Shown: positions 12,541 to 25,039 of the stretch, piece after piece | Position numbering within the stretch: position 1 is the stretch's first letter | How the letters are laid out: every line of letters starts with the position of its first letter | Origin: Sepioteuthis lessoniana | Lineage: Eukaryota > Mollusca > Cephalopoda > Myopsida > Loliginidae | Assembly (NCBI GenBank): GCA_963585895.1 | Contig: OY757934.1 | Location: 35,581,268-35,645,267, forward strand | Reading direction: 5' to 3' | Length of the DNA: 64,000 nt | The notes under the pieces: model-generated | What the model saw: only the letters and a program-made list of their open reading frames with translations | The model's database searches: none | Told to the model about the DNA's origin: nothing | Made by a program: the position numbers and the translations under genes

Positions 12541-12700
12541 CATGACTTGAGCAGGAATACCTTGGTGGATCCCATCCCAATCCAGTTTGAATTCAGTGTT
12601 TTCCTCCACTTTGACCAGTTGCTATATCATGTAGCACTATATGAAATGCAAACAGCCTCATTCAAGTTTGAACTCTGGTAACCAAATCCACTTCCTATAA
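12541..12700 (-). mobile_element. Very degenerate SINE family C remnant
   Basis: Reverse complement keeps the family order GTTTGAACT, GCAAACAGCCTCATTCAAG, TATGAAATGCAA and TTTGACCAGTTGC. Assignment is tentative. Confidence 0.4.
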
Positions 12701-13165
12701 TGATAAATGTTACACCATAAGTGCCTCTATTGTCCAATTCACTCATGCTGTATTGGTATAGATATATAACCATCAGTAGTATAATCTTTTAGACAGCATA
12801 AAAAAAATCCACTCCAATAACACTAAATTGGAGAGTATGGATTTTATTTACAGTTTTGATGATAATAGACAGTCTGTGAAAACAGATGAAACATAATCCT
12901 GGATTCAGTTTAATGCTTTGTTGTTAAATGTTAGATTTCACCTTCAACCCTTTGTTGTAACAAAGTGAGAGACAAATGCCCATGTGTCAAGATTTTTAGA
13001 ATAAACAAAACTTTCTATGGTGTCATTAATTTACACATGAATGATCAAAGAGAATTCCATAAATAGAATGTATTTGGCACTTATCCCAATTCCCTTTCCC
13101 AACACACATTACCATTAGTTGGGCATTTTCATCTCCCACTGTCTGGTGACTTGAAATCTATATAT

Positions 13166-13556
13166 AGATATTATGTATAAATTGGCAGCAAGTCTCAAAT
13201 CAGAGTATAAGTCAAAAGGGGTGTTGATTTGATTACTGTTATAGAGTATCAAGTATAGTTAGAACTATGGGCGTATATCATGCTTTTGTTAATATAAGAT
13301 ATAACAATGAATAAAGGCCAACATTTTTGTATGTGTGTATATGTATGTGCATGTATGTGTATATATGTATGTACATAGACATACGTAAAAAAAAATATTA
13401 GTAGTCTCTATTCATTGTTATATCTCATGTTAACAGAAGCATCACATACAACTAATCTTCATACCCTACAATTGTAATCAAATCAACACCCTTTTTGACT
13501 TTATACTCTGATTTGAGACTTGCTGCTAATTCCTTATATAACATCGTTAGCTGGAA
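13166..13556. mobile_element. Foldback element with ~150-bp inverted arms
   Basis: The left arm (about 13166-13318) and right arm (about 13407-13556) are reverse complements at roughly 85 percent by eye, for example AGTCTCAAATCAGAGTATAA against TTATACTCTGATTTGAGACT and the TATAACAATGAATA block near the centre. The loop holds a GT/AT-rich simple repeat. No coding capacity. It is either a foldback MITE or a post-insertion inverted duplication. Confidence 0.7.
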
Positions 13557-14276
13557 AAATAGGTTTGTATTAAATGTTTCTCATGTCTTAAATGTTTTTC
13601 TCTTGACTGATGCTCTGATTGGGTAATCACATTATAAAAAGCCAATAGACAGAATAAATTAATGAAATAAAATTCACAGACAAGAGAAATCTGAAAACAA
13701 CCCAGCAGACATAAATATTAATGTTACTTTGGCTGGTGTGAAGACCACCACACCAACTCATACCAAATTGTACATTGAGATACTGATGATATGATCATTG
13801 ATCATTCAAAATATTGGCTGTTGAATTACTGAAATTGGTGATATTGTATTCGGTCCCTCATAGGCACCAGTTATGTGGATTGAAATATTGATAAAGGTTT
13901 GGGGGCAGATGCATAGAGATTTATCTGGTTGAGAACTTACATTCATGATTTTTGAGTATCCAGAAATCATTGTGAAGAAGATGGTATTTAGTCTGAGGTA
14001 CCATTGAGACTTTGTTATAGCTGATGAATTGGATGAAAAAATTAACTCTTCTTTTAAAAAGATTTTATATGCACTGATTTTAATTTGATAAGTAGTTGGG
14101 ATACATACAGTATTCATGTATCAAAGTGATATATATAATGTAATTAGAAGAAAACTCAAACCTGGTTAAATTGTCATTATAAACTCATTTTGGCAAAGAA
14201 TATCATTATACTCTTTGTCTCATCAGATGACTTCACACATTTAATTTGAGGTTGAAAAACAGCAAATATGGATAAG

Positions 14277-14286
<10 letters not shown>

Positions 14287-14332
<46 letters not shown>
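14287..14332. repeat. (TA)n microsatellite
   Basis: About 22 uninterrupted AT units. Confidence 0.95.
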
Positions 14333-14336
<4 letters not shown>

Positions 14337-14574
14337 GCGTGTGAAAAAACCTATTTAAATTCTCATTGGAAAGTAAAGGGGGTTAAAACAATAAAGTATT
14401 AGAAAAATTAAGAAACTGGGAAAAGGTTATTCCTGTAAATTAACCCATCCTAATTTGATCATATGCAAGATTTTTGTAGCAGCTGGAATTTTATGAATAA
14501 TGTAAGCTTGTAAACTAAGCTATTATCTTCATATATTTTTGTGTTTACTCCTTTTATGTGATGTGATGTGTGTG

Positions 14575-14612
<38 letters not shown>

Positions 14613-14614
<2 letters not shown>

Positions 14615-14893
14615 TGCCCGTGGTGTAATGGTTATCGTCGTAGGAAATGGACATGGCGACACGAGTTCAAATCCTGGATGAGGCTGATTGCATTTCACAT
14701 TGCACTAATACCCTTGGGAAAGGTATGAATCCAATTATTCTCCCTCCAGTTATGGGTAAAATAGTAGGGTAGACTAGGTTCTTCAGCCTTGGTGAGGCAA
14801 CTAGTCTAGAAGAAGGAGAACTCTGATTTCAAACCTGTTAAACTCCGCTTAAAAATTGGCCTTGTGTCATATCCTGCCTGAGCGGAGGGGTTG

Positions 14894-14896
<3 letters not shown>
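14613..14896 (+). mobile_element. SINE family C, well preserved, flanked by TA repeats
   Basis: The head GGTGCCCGTGGTGTAATGG supplies the A box and ACGAGTTCAAATCCTGG the B box. The body has ACCCTTGGGAAAGGTATGAA, CAGTTATGGGTAAAATAGTA and AGGCAACTAGTCTAG, and the 3' end is GAGCGGAGGGGTTGG. (TA)n tracts abut both ends (14580-14612 and 14897-14932), so the SINE landed in, or seeded, a dinucleotide repeat. Confidence 0.85.
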
Positions 14897-14936
<40 letters not shown>

Positions 14937-15412
14937 TTCTTAATCCCTAATGCAAAACATGCAGTATTCATTTAAAAGATCCTATTTCAGTTTATATTAT
15001 GTCTTAACTAGTCTTCTTTTCTTTTACTGGGAATAGGTTGTTTTTTTGTTTTTTTATATTGGTAGGCTATTCATTTATTGCCTATAAATTGGAATCTTCC
15101 TTTTTATCAAGATTTTCAATTTGATCCCTTATTTTAATCACCATTACTTATTAATATATCAGTTGATGATATGAAATTGCTGGCCATATTGTTATGTAAT
15201 GCCAAGCTGATCATTGTTGGGAAGAAAATATATTGAAGTGAAGTAGAAAAATAAACTCCTTGTTCAGAAAAGTCTGATAAAAAATATCAGCACAGCTCAT
15301 ATCCATAGAATCCTTATTTCTTTGTAGATAAGCACATACTATTTACCATTTACTCTGCTCAAAAATTGACCTAATGTTAGATCCTATCCATTGCATAAAG
15401 CTTGAGTAAATA

Positions 15413-15874
15413 TGAGGGTGAGTCAAAAGTTTTGCAATATTTTAGTTACATGGGGCACAATTCAATATCTTCAGATGCTTTTGACTAGGACGTGAAAGTG
15501 AACCACACTTGATTGAGAAATGTTGAACTCACTTGAAACTCTTCAAGTTTGCCTCTATGGCTTGGAATCCATGAATTTATGCTTACCTGACCTTTCCTGA
15601 TCATCTAGCTTTCTTGAACCATCTGTTTACTATACTGTGATTAACTGCAACTTCACCTTTCACACAGCAAATGTTTGGGGTAGTTTCTATGTTGTTATGG
15701 CCCAGTTCAAACTTACAAAGCATAAGTTCTCAAATTAGAATATGTTTCATGTTTATCTGTGCAGCTTTCAAATCACACATAGAATGAAGCAAGGCACAAC
15801 AAGTCAGCATACCAACTACCATGATACTACCAACCACAGTGGATACCTTCTATGGCTTGAACTGCTTCATAATC
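15413..15874 (-). mobile_element. MITE E (mariner derivative), copy 2, one end lost
   Basis: It starts with GGGTGAGTCAAAAGTTTTGC after a TA and follows the interior of copies 1 and 3 (TTCTTGAACCATCTG, CACCTTTCACACAGCAAATG). The far terminal repeat is missing where the family A SINE begins. Confidence 0.65.
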
Positions 15875-16432
15875 AAGTTAGCTGGAGCAGTAGAATATGC
15901 TGATTGCATCTCTGCAGAAGGGTAAGACCCCCTCAACCAGTGTTCAAGATATGACACTAAACAATCTGATAATGAGGCTCCTGTCCTGAAGCTTTGAGAA
16001 ATGTGAAGTACCCTTTCATTATGACTATTCTCTGGTCCACTCTAGCCTAGAGTGATAGTACCTGTAAGGTCCCATCTATGAGTCAACTAGAAATAAAGCA
16101 TTTTCTATACTTGAAACCATTTAATTGTGTACCAGCAAGTGACTGATATTAGATTGAATTATTGGTGTTACATAGCAGTGCTTGGAACCTTTTAACTGTA
16201 TGCAAATAGAACTATTAGTGTTAGATAGCAATACATGAAACCATTTAACTGTGTGCGCATAATAAATAGCTATACTTGAAATCATTTAACTGTGTGCAAA
16301 CAAATGAGCTCTGGCTCATTTAAAAAATAATGTTGCCTGCAAACTATTCACTTACAAATTGTATATATCTATAAACAGGATTTGGCATTAAATAACTATC
16401 AAGAGTTGATATGCTATTAAACCAAATAACCT
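15875..16432 (+). mobile_element. SINE family A, divergent long copy
   Basis: The head AGTTAGCTGGAGCAGTAGAA is followed by TCTGCAGAAGGGTAAGACCC, CCTTTCATTATGACTATTC, GGTCCCATCTATGAGTC, several diverged units around TTGAAACCATTTAACTGTGT, and a tail TTTGGCATTAAATAACTATC ending in AACCAAATAACC. It abuts the mariner derivative directly. Confidence 0.75.
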
Positions 16433-17520
16433 AATCTAATCGTTGCTAAAACTTTACCTTATCATCTTTGACTAGTTTTCCTTCCTGAGGCCGAGTGGAG
16501 TGTCAGTCTTAGCCACCCAACACAAATGCTAGGCTTCCCCAGCACACATACTATGTGAACAAGACTATATGAAGAAAACCACACAACCCAGTCCTTGCAC
16601 TGAGCAACACAGCCGACCAGAGTGATTTGTTTGCTAGTGTCAGTATTTGTCCAGCTCCCCACCAAGCTAGAGTGTGGCACAGGGCATTTTTTAATGTGGG
16701 AGCCAGTCACTAGCCAAAGCTCAACTGTGCAGCTAGCACAAAAATATCTTGGGCCCCCTTGGCATTTCCTTAAAAAAGGACTCCTCAATGCTTCTGCTAT
16801 TACATTCTTTTCTCCTGCCACTATGTTTTCTTTCAGAGGCCATTTTTTTTTTTACCCAATTTTCTTTCTTAGATATACTATACCAGAAACCATGAAAGAA
16901 GGGATACTTGGTGTATCCACTTTGCTGATCCAGGAGAAAATTCTGGCTGACTAAAGACTTGTTTAACTAGTAGTTTCTTCAAAATCACTGTCACTTTGCA
17001 CATGAGTACTGTCAAGCTCTTCATGATGAATGATAGGGCAGGCTTTCCAACTGAGCCTGCAACAGGTTGTTTTATCAAGTCTAAGTCATGATACTTCCAT
17101 TATTGCCTTTTATGTTATCCACAGTAACAGTTTTCATTGTGGTTCTTCTGTTCTCTTCAAAACCTTGGTATGCCAAACCTCAGACATTTCTTATTATTAG
17201 TCCCCTTTTAGAAGCACAAATTTTACAATGGGTAAAGCTCATGTCTTATCTTGGTCCTCTTCTTCTATTTTGAAAAATCTTAACTCTGCCCTTTGCTCAA
17301 ATCAGATGTGGATTTTATTTGTTCCATGACAGTGTACTCTCCAAAAATTAAAAAAAAGAAAAAAATCTGGATGATTTAAACACTTTTTTATGGGGGTAGC
17401 CATGTCATCATCTGGAAATTGGAAATACAGCAAGCTTTTACTGTTTAATATGCTAGTCATTGAAACCATTGCAAATTTATTTTCCATGAATATAGCCTTG
17501 TGCAAATATTTATTTATAAC
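16433..17520 (-). other. Less AT-rich block with broken open frames, unidentified
   Basis: It stands out from its surroundings by higher GC and by open stretches on both strands, the longest on the minus strand at 16462-16821 and 16878-17078 (SQPEFSPGSAKWIHQ). I do not recognise any family. It could be an old DNA-transposon or retroelement fragment; no splice sites tie it to the catulin gene. Confidence 0.3.
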
Positions 17521-17942
17521 TTGTGAATTTTAAAATTTAAACAAAGATACTGAAAAATACAACTACTAACAAGATGACAAAGAAAAAAAAAATTGACTTT
17601 TTTTTCCTTTTTCTTTTTTTTTTTTAATGTTTAATAGCTGATGTTAGTCTCTATGTTACATCTACTGATATCAATATCAATGCAATATCATGTACACGTA
17701 ACTATATATGCATTGTCATAGACGTATGACTATGGAACGTCATATGCGCACGATTGTGTATGGAACGTCATATACACATAAATAATCAATAACTTGAAAT
17801 GATTTTTTTTTCCATAGAAATTGAAATGTATAAATTAACCTAATAAATACCGATCTTTTGTAATTGCTTATATTGTATATAATATTTTTAATTGTTTTTT
17901 CCCTACAAATATTGCACACTTCAGCTTTATTTAGTGATAATT

Positions 17943-18432
17943 TGCCTTATTGGCTGGGGTTGTAGAAAACACTGACTGCACCTTTGCAGAGGAGTAAGAC
18001 CCCTCCCCCACAAACAAGTGTCCTGGATATGACACTAAACAATCTGTTGACGAGGTTCCAGTGATGCTGGGGCTTTGGGGAATGCAGAACACCCCTTCAT
18101 TGCCATCCCTCCCAGGTCCACTCTGGCCCAGAATTGTAACACCTAATAGGGCTCTATCTATGGGTTAAATAGAACTAAACTGCATACTTATGCTAAACTG
18201 AATTGTTTGAATTAGAAATGTTTGACTTGAAAAAAAACTTTTTGACAATTAAACTGTGTACTTATGCTAAACTGAATTGTTTGAAATGGAACTGTTTTTG
18301 ACAATTAAAATGTGTACACATGCTAAACTAAATTTTTTGAAATAGAACTAATTATTTGTATAAAAATGGATTTAGCATTAAATAACCCACAAAGGTTGAT
18401 ATGCTATAAAACTCAAACAACCGAACTAGCTA
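17943..18432 (+). mobile_element. SINE family A, full copy
   Basis: The head is TTGGCTGGGGTTGTAGAA and the body has CAGGTCCACTCTGGCCC and GGGCTCTATCTATGGG. Three internal units built on CTTATGCTAAACTGAATTGT follow, then the tail ATTTAGCATTAAATAACCC and ATAAAACTCAAACAACC. A 5'-truncated dimer of the same family follows immediately. Confidence 0.8.
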
Positions 18433-19008
18433 ACCTGATAGGGTCCTATCTATGGGTCAGATAGAACTAAACCATGGTTTCGAGAGTTTACCGCTTTTGC
18501 ATTTAAACTGCATATTTATGCTAAACTGAATTATCTGAAGTAAAACTGTTTTCACATTTAATTCTATGTATTACCTAGTCAGTTGGGGCTGTGGAATACA
18601 CTGACTGCATCTCTGAAGAGGAGCAAGATCCTTCTCAATAAATATTCTGGATATGACATTAAACAATCTGATGGTGAGGTTCCAGTGATTCTGTAGCTTT
18701 GGGGAATGCAGAGCACTCCATCATTGCCATCGCTCCCAGGTCCACTCTGGGCTGGAGTGATAGCACTTGATAGGGCTCTATCTATGGGTCAAATAGATCT
18801 AAACTGCGTACTTATACTAAACTGAATTGTTTAAATTAGAACTGTTTGATTAAACTGAATAGCTTGAAATAAAAATGTTTTTGACTATTAAACTGTGTAC
18901 TTATGCTTAACTGAATTGTTTGAAATAGAACTGTTCATTTGTATAAAAATGGATTTGGCATTAAATAACCTACAAAGGTTGATATGCCATAAAACCCAAA
19001 CAAACAAA
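18433..19008 (+). mobile_element. SINE family A dimer, 5'-truncated
   Basis: It begins inside the first monomer at CCTGATAGGGTCCTATC, runs through one internal unit and the junction CACATTTAATTCTATGTATT, then restarts at the head CTAGTCAGTTGGGGCTG and continues through a complete second monomer to the AAACCCAAACAAAC tail. The junction is the same as in the dimer at 37454-38078. Confidence 0.75.
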
Positions 19009-20665
19009 TTTAGTGAGAGTCTACTGAATTAAATTCCTTATATATTCATTTATAAGTCACTTTGATTTCTTAGTTATCATTATTGATTGATAGAAATAAT
19101 TTCCCTAGGTCAAGTGTTGTTCCTAGTCCTTCCCTTTCATGTTTCAATTTTTATTGTTACTCATGTAAAAAATCATATCGGTGCCAATTTTTGCTTAAAC
19201 ATTAATTTTTCAAAATTCAACTAGGAATATTATAAAGTATTGACTTGATACTTGTTTCTATCAATCACTTCTTTATTCTGGCAGTTGGAGCTTATCAAAG
19301 ATTCATATCAAAGCTATGATCAGCTTTCATAACTGATCGCCCCCCCACCACCACTGTATTATATACTATATCCATTTTCTACCTTCATACTAAATATTGT
19401 TGATTAAATTTCTGTTTCTTATATTATCATCTCCTGTATATTGACCAATGCTTTCCAACACTGTCAGTCAGTCAGTCAGCTAGATACTGTCTTGTAAAAT
19501 CCTTTCTAATCCTCCTGTCTAGTAAATTCATGAAATCATCAGTATCAATCACATCTCATATTATTTGGTTTGAAAACTCTTGATAGATTATTTTATGTAC
19601 TGATGCATTAAAAAAATAAATCTCTATACAACACACATGGCTGGTAATGTATCAGTGATTAGTTCAGTGGTCAAATATAAGATTACAAGCTTGTAGATGT
19701 CAAATTATATTTCTGTCATTTTAATATAATGATGTTACGTAAACTTCTAAGAGGGAAAACTAACTCAAAACCAAGCAAATATATACCACTATATAATACA
19801 CTGCAATAATGAGTACCTTGTTAAACTTTAATGTTTTATGTGAATGAACAGGTCAAATAGTGCTTTGATTTTTGGCTTTCAAATTTCTTTAGAATATTTT
19901 TTCTTTCTTGGAAAAACTAATCTTATTTGATGGAATACAAAATGCACTTTACCTTCCAAACACCCACTCCAATAATCTAATACCCATTCATTTTTCAATA
20001 TTTTGTTTTGACTGATAAACTATTTTTTAATATTTCCGACTGAAATAGAGATACATCTTATATATCCCATCAATTTTAATGAATCAAGTATTTTCTAAAA
20101 GTCATTTTTTTTAAAATCTCTGTAATAAAGATACCTGCTAGTGATAATTTTTCAGAAAGTTTCTAAGTGTTTTTCTTCTATCCAATGGTAGATTCTATTT
20201 TAGTTTTCTTGATTTAAATCTTTGTTCCCTACTCTCTATTTAACTTTAAAACAAATCACTTTTTCATTCTCTTTTCCATATTGAAATTCATGATCCAAAA
20301 CAGTTGTTAGATTTTAGCACCTATATCATGGACATTCTTTAAAAAATCCTCATGTTAAAAATAACTTTTTGCCATTTTTCTACTGTGTGAATATTTATAG
20401 ACACACTAAAAGATAAGCAAAATGATTAAAATTTAATTTTTCTTAAATTATCAATATTAGATGCATCAACAATTCAAGAGGAAGTAATTAATTATTAATC
20501 TATTACTTATATTTTCAAATCATATTTGTTTCAGTTTTATTTGTAAATAATCACAAGCCTTTTTTTTCCCTGAGTCTTCAGCTTTACAAAGCTTTTTTAA
20601 TTCTTTCTATAACAATCTCAATTGTGCTAGTCTCTATGTTTTTCCAGCAAACTTCACTATATCAT
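19009..20665. other. AT-rich intronic sequence, nothing recognised
   Basis: Contains a short CAGT tandem near 19464-19480 and T-rich tracts, with no open frame or repeat that I can support. Confidence 0.5.
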
Positions 20666-21304
20666 AGCCCAGTCGGCTGGAGCTGTAGATTACACCGAGT
20701 GTGTCTCTGTAGAGAGGTAAGACCCACCCCCATGAGTGTCCTGATTATGACACTAATCAATCTGATGGTGAGGCTCCAGTAATGCTACAGCTTTGGGGAA
20801 AGCAGAGTACTTCTTCATTGTCATCATTCTCAGGTCCACTCTGTCTCATAGTGGTAACACATGAAAGGGTCCTATCTATGGTCAAATAGAAGTTTGACAT
20901 TTAAAATCAGTGCAAACAAATGCCTTATTCTAAATTGATTTGTTTAAAAAAACAATTTTTTGATCATTTAACTGTGTGGTGTTAATGATACATAATAATA
21001 CTTGAGTATATTTAACTTATGTTGACTTATGCTAAATTGAATTGTTTGAAATAGAACCGTTTGATTATTTAACTATGTAAACAAATGACTGTTGTTTAAT
21101 TGAATTGTTAGTGATACATAGCAATACTAGAAGCCATTTAACTTTGACTTATGCTAAATGGAATTGTTAGAAACAGAACTGTTTAATCCTTTAACTGTGT
21201 GTATGTATAAAATGTATGTACAAATCATGTTTGATTTATATGTAAAAACAGGATTTAGCATTAAATAACCAACAATGGCTGATATGCCAACGAACCAAAC
21301 CATC
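20666..21304 (+). mobile_element. SINE family A with 11-bp TSD
   Basis: The head GCCCAGTCGGCTGGAGCTG is followed by the body and several internal units, and the tail ATTTAGCATTAAATAACC ends in CGAACCAAACCATC. CACTATATCAT is duplicated at 20655-20665 and 21305-21315. Insertion lies about 290 bp upstream of the catulin exon acceptor, in the same orientation. Confidence 0.9.
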
Positions 21305-21594
21305 CACTATATCATCTCATATTTTGTCAGGTCCTTTTTTTTATTTTTATTTTTTTATTATAACTATGCTTACTATTTCTTGGGCACCATTCTACTAACC
21401 TTTTGCACCATTTGTTATCCTCCTCCTCTGATCCATTGGAGCATTGTTCTTTCCCATGATCCACATTATTTACATATAACTTTAAAATATATGTAAATGA
21501 TATATTGAATTTAATGTTTTTGAATTGGTCTTGATTTGTTAACATTGTATATTTTTCTTTGCCAAACAAGAATTTTATTGTTCCTTTCTTGCAG

Positions 21595-21798
21595 GATTTA
21601 TGTGAACTAACTCGAATAACTTTAATTGAACCGAGTACTCAGGATAAACTGAACAGTGCCTTAGAACTGATTGTTGAGACTAGCCAGGACTTTACGGATT
21701 CCGCGTACACATCTCATGAGAATCGTGAACGCATTTTGGACCTGTGTGATCAGCTTCGAGCTCAACTTGTCAATCTTATTAATGTTGGTACCAGTGTT
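21595..21798 (+). CDS. CTNNAL1: Internal coding exon of alpha-catulin (vinculin/alpha-catenin family)
   Basis: A 204-bp exon of 68 codons, phase 0 at both ends. It is preceded by a pyrimidine-rich tract and CAG ending at 21594, and followed by a consensus GTAAGT donor at 21799-21804. The reading begins DLCELTRITLIEPSTQ and contains DFTDSAYTSHENRERIL at about residues 36-52. Acidic helix followed by a short serine/threonine stretch and then RERIL is typical of the central helical-bundle region of alpha-catenin and vinculin relatives; the FTDSAYTSHE wording is, from memory, specific to alpha-catulin. Catulin is a cytoplasmic scaffold linked to Rho-GEF and NF-kB signalling and, in worms and flies, to the dystrophin complex and BK channel placement. 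GC content and codon use rise sharply against the AT-rich surroundings. The open frame upstream to an ATG at 21559 and downstream past the donor is intron read-through. A true alpha-catenin is the main alternative. Confidence 0.85.
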
Positions 21799-21916
21799 GT
21801 AAGTAAAATGTCTCTTTCTGATTCTTCTCTACTCATATTTGGATTTATTTGTTTCCTAAATGGTTTTTTATTATATTTGTCTTAGCTGAAAATTACATCA
21901 ATGGTCCCGACACATC

Positions 21917-21943
21917 AATAAACACACACACACACACACACAC
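21917..21943. repeat. (CA)n microsatellite just past the exon
   Basis: About 13 CA units, 120 bp downstream of the catulin donor site. Confidence 0.9.
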
Positions 21944-23280
21944 CACTTATTACACAAGTTACTTTCTTATATTCTCTGATTATTTTAGGTGATAGAATAG
22001 GTTGATAAAAAGATGAGATTTGAATAATGTTTATTAAATTGAATATTTTATACTCTGTTCAGTGGTTAAAACAAATTTCTGAAGAACCTTTACTCATTAT
22101 GAAAATTAGTCAGTTTGAAGTGAGCAAGAGTTATTTTTGATTATTTCATCTTTTTAAATGAGATGCTGGTAATTTTTTTTTTTTTTTTGTTTTTTTTGTT
22201 AATTTTCATTCATCATCATTGTCGTGTGTTAAAGTTCAATTCTTTTAGTTCTTAGGGAAAAGCAAAATTATGGCATGAATGATCATTTTGGTTACTTAGA
22301 TAAGTTTTGGAAAACAAAACCGGTAAATATTTTACCATTTCGTGGAAACTTCAATGACAGTTTCATATATCTTGCCAAATTTTTATCAAACTAAAACTAC
22401 TTCATAAAATATATTTCAAAAGAGGAAAATATAAACAATAAAATGTATACAGTATAAGTATTCAATTGTAATAATATTTTGGAAATTTTAAAAGAAAGAA
22501 ATAAATCAATTTAAAAATCATCAAACTCTGAGTCATCAGATCCTGAGAGAAAAAGTTGAAATTAATTTAAACCAAATCCACTTGACATTGCCCAATTCAT
22601 TTTATTTTCACTATTGGTTTGCTGCTTAAGTCTGTGGATGAAATTGAATTATTAAAGTAACCGTTATAATAACTGACGCTTTTGAACCTCTGCTGAAAAA
22701 TCAAAAGGAGTTAAAAAGAAATAACTTTCAATCAGATTTTTCGAAAAAGTTTCCCAAAAATATCTTCAACTGTTGAGGTTCCCACCCAGCCAACTATCTA
22801 TATTTAAAATTTTCGTTAATTGTCATCAAATTATGATGTAATGATTGATTTATAAATGTTGACTTTATAAATATCCTATCCTACATTATGATTAACTCGC
22901 AGAAGTATCCAAACTTGAAGGATTTTAAAAACACCAGTGAGATAGAACGTGGGAAGAGAGGAGTTAGTCAGGAATTAAAAATGTGTCCTGATTTGTAGCT
23001 GAAAAATTTTGTCTATTAACTCAAATGAAAAATATTTTATTTCATGAATTAAAAAAATTATTTTTAGTTTACATTTAAAATGATATTTAATGCTATGATA
23101 GGGTTAAAATATTTTCATGATTTTTTTTTTCTTTATTTTGGTTTCTAATAAATTTTACTTTTTTACAGTTAGAGAACAATATTTTTGTTAATAATCTTTG
23201 AAAAAATTATCTTAGTTTTAATTCAAATTTTTATCTACTCTCTAAAAACTTAACGATAAAAGAATTTAAGAATATTGTCA
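21944..23280. other. AT-rich intronic sequence
   Basis: No gene or named repeat seen; a T-rich tract at about 22171-22200. Confidence 0.5.
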
Positions 23281-23725
23281 TCATCATCATATCGCGCTGG
23301 TAGCACGGATATCCCTGACCCTCTCTCGCCACTCCTCCCTATCGTTCATCGCCCTAGGTAGGTCTTCAGGACAACAGCCTGTATCCTCACATAGCTGCTG
23401 AATGTACGTTCGAGCTGGTCGTCCTGCTTTTGCGCGGCCATGTGTGGGGATCCATAAGAGTACATCTCTTATGAGTTCATCTCTGCTTCTCCAGCAGTGT
23501 CCTGCATGTCTGGTTCGTCTAACTTGAATAGTTTTCGTGATAGGGGGCAGGTGGCCGTACAGTTGGTGTCTTGTGGGGTGCTGCTGCCAGGACTTGTTCA
23601 GGATTGCACGCAGCATTCTTGTATAATTGCCATCCAGTTTCTTCTCCAGCCGTTTTGTTAGCGTCCATGTAGTGCATCCATATAGCAGTATCGATGTGAC
23701 CGCTGCCTGGAAGAAGCTGCGTTAT
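23281..23725 (-). pseudogene. LINE C-terminal fragment, copy 2 (best preserved)
   Basis: The minus strand holds an open frame (23287-23616) reading MLRAILNKSWQQHPTRHQLY, then RRTRHAGHCWRSRDELI, THGRAKAGRPARTYIQQL and DREEWRERVRDI. Together with the segment upstream to 23725, this is the C-terminal tail that follows the reverse transcriptase in RTE/CR1-like LINEs. It is GC-rich against the surroundings, hence relatively young. The element ends in a short (ATG)n run at 23280-23290, a typical simple-sequence LINE 3' end. Reverse transcriptase catalytic motifs are absent, so it is a 5'-truncated copy. Confidence 0.7.
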
Positions 23726-25039
23726 TACAATATTCTTTTATTTTAGGGTGTTTTTTTTTTTTTTTTTTTTAAATATACTTTTAAACTATTTTACAAAATG
23801 GAACCTTAAACTCGCAAGTGTTTTGAAACATTTTATTTTTCTGAAAATTTAAAAAGATATATAAATTTTAATTCAGTTCTTAATTGCCTTTTGAGTTACT
23901 GTGATAAAAAATGTATTTTAATTTAATTTCCTTTTTACCCAATAAAGATGTAACGATAAAAAAAAGTATATGTCCTTATTTTTCGGTGTAAAATTTCGAG
24001 TATTAACTCAAATGAAAAGTATTTGTTTATTCTATAAATAGTTAATTTCTTTTTTAAAAATTGATGTATTTTTTCTAAGAAATATAAAAAGGTATTCGTT
24101 TAAAAAATCAGTTTTTGCATTATAGATAAACAATGCTTTCATTTAATTTTCATTTGTTTCTTTTTTTTTACCATCTAAAATGCAACATTATATAGTTAAA
24201 TATAATAAAAAGAAGCTAAGAAATAAATGTGCCCTTACAGTAAAAAGAAATTGAGAATTAAAAATGTAAAATTTTTCGTATTGCACTTTTTTGTTTACAT
24301 TTAAAATAGTATTTTAAAAAAGTTATCCCTTGGTTTGAAACATTTTTATGATTTTGTTTTTGTTCTTCAAAATATTAAAAAAAAATTTTTTTTTTAATAA
24401 TAGTACTAAATTACAAAATGATTTTCAAAAAAGCATTAAATTCAAATTTCGTCTATGGAAATCCCTGTGTTATTTAATCATGGCGTGACTTAACTGAAGA
24501 GACCCCCTTTTTTTGTATTAATGAAAAACTGTGAAGAGTTCCAGAAATCGATTGATTTTTTTTTAATCATTGAAGTATATCATTTAATCAGTAAAAATCA
24601 AAAATTAAATTTTGTACTTTTCCTTATTATAAACATATTAAAGTGTCTGCCCGATTTTAATGCTCAATAACATCACTTTTCTGAGTTGACACGTACATAG
24701 CAAAACAGATGCGCCTCCTTTATAGATGACATTTTTTTTACTTTATTTTTTTATTTTTTCAGCCAAATTTTTTTTTATTTAAAAAAAAATGTAATTATAT
24801 TTTTAAGATGATATGTTCATTTCTTGGTGAAAATTTTGGACATATTCACCAAGTATAGGTATATGGTTTCATATTAATTTGAGGTTCACCTTCCTCAGGT
24901 GGGCAGGGATTGTTTCTTGGAACTTATCTGCTTTGATTAAAACTTATATTATATACAATTCAGTTATGTTTCTTTTTCATCAAATGATTTTATTGATCTT
25001 TATGATGTGTTACTTTTATAATTTTGGGTTATATTTTAA
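23726..25039. other. Very AT-rich intronic sequence
   Basis: Poly-T/A tracts (for example 23751-23771) and no supported feature. Confidence 0.5.
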
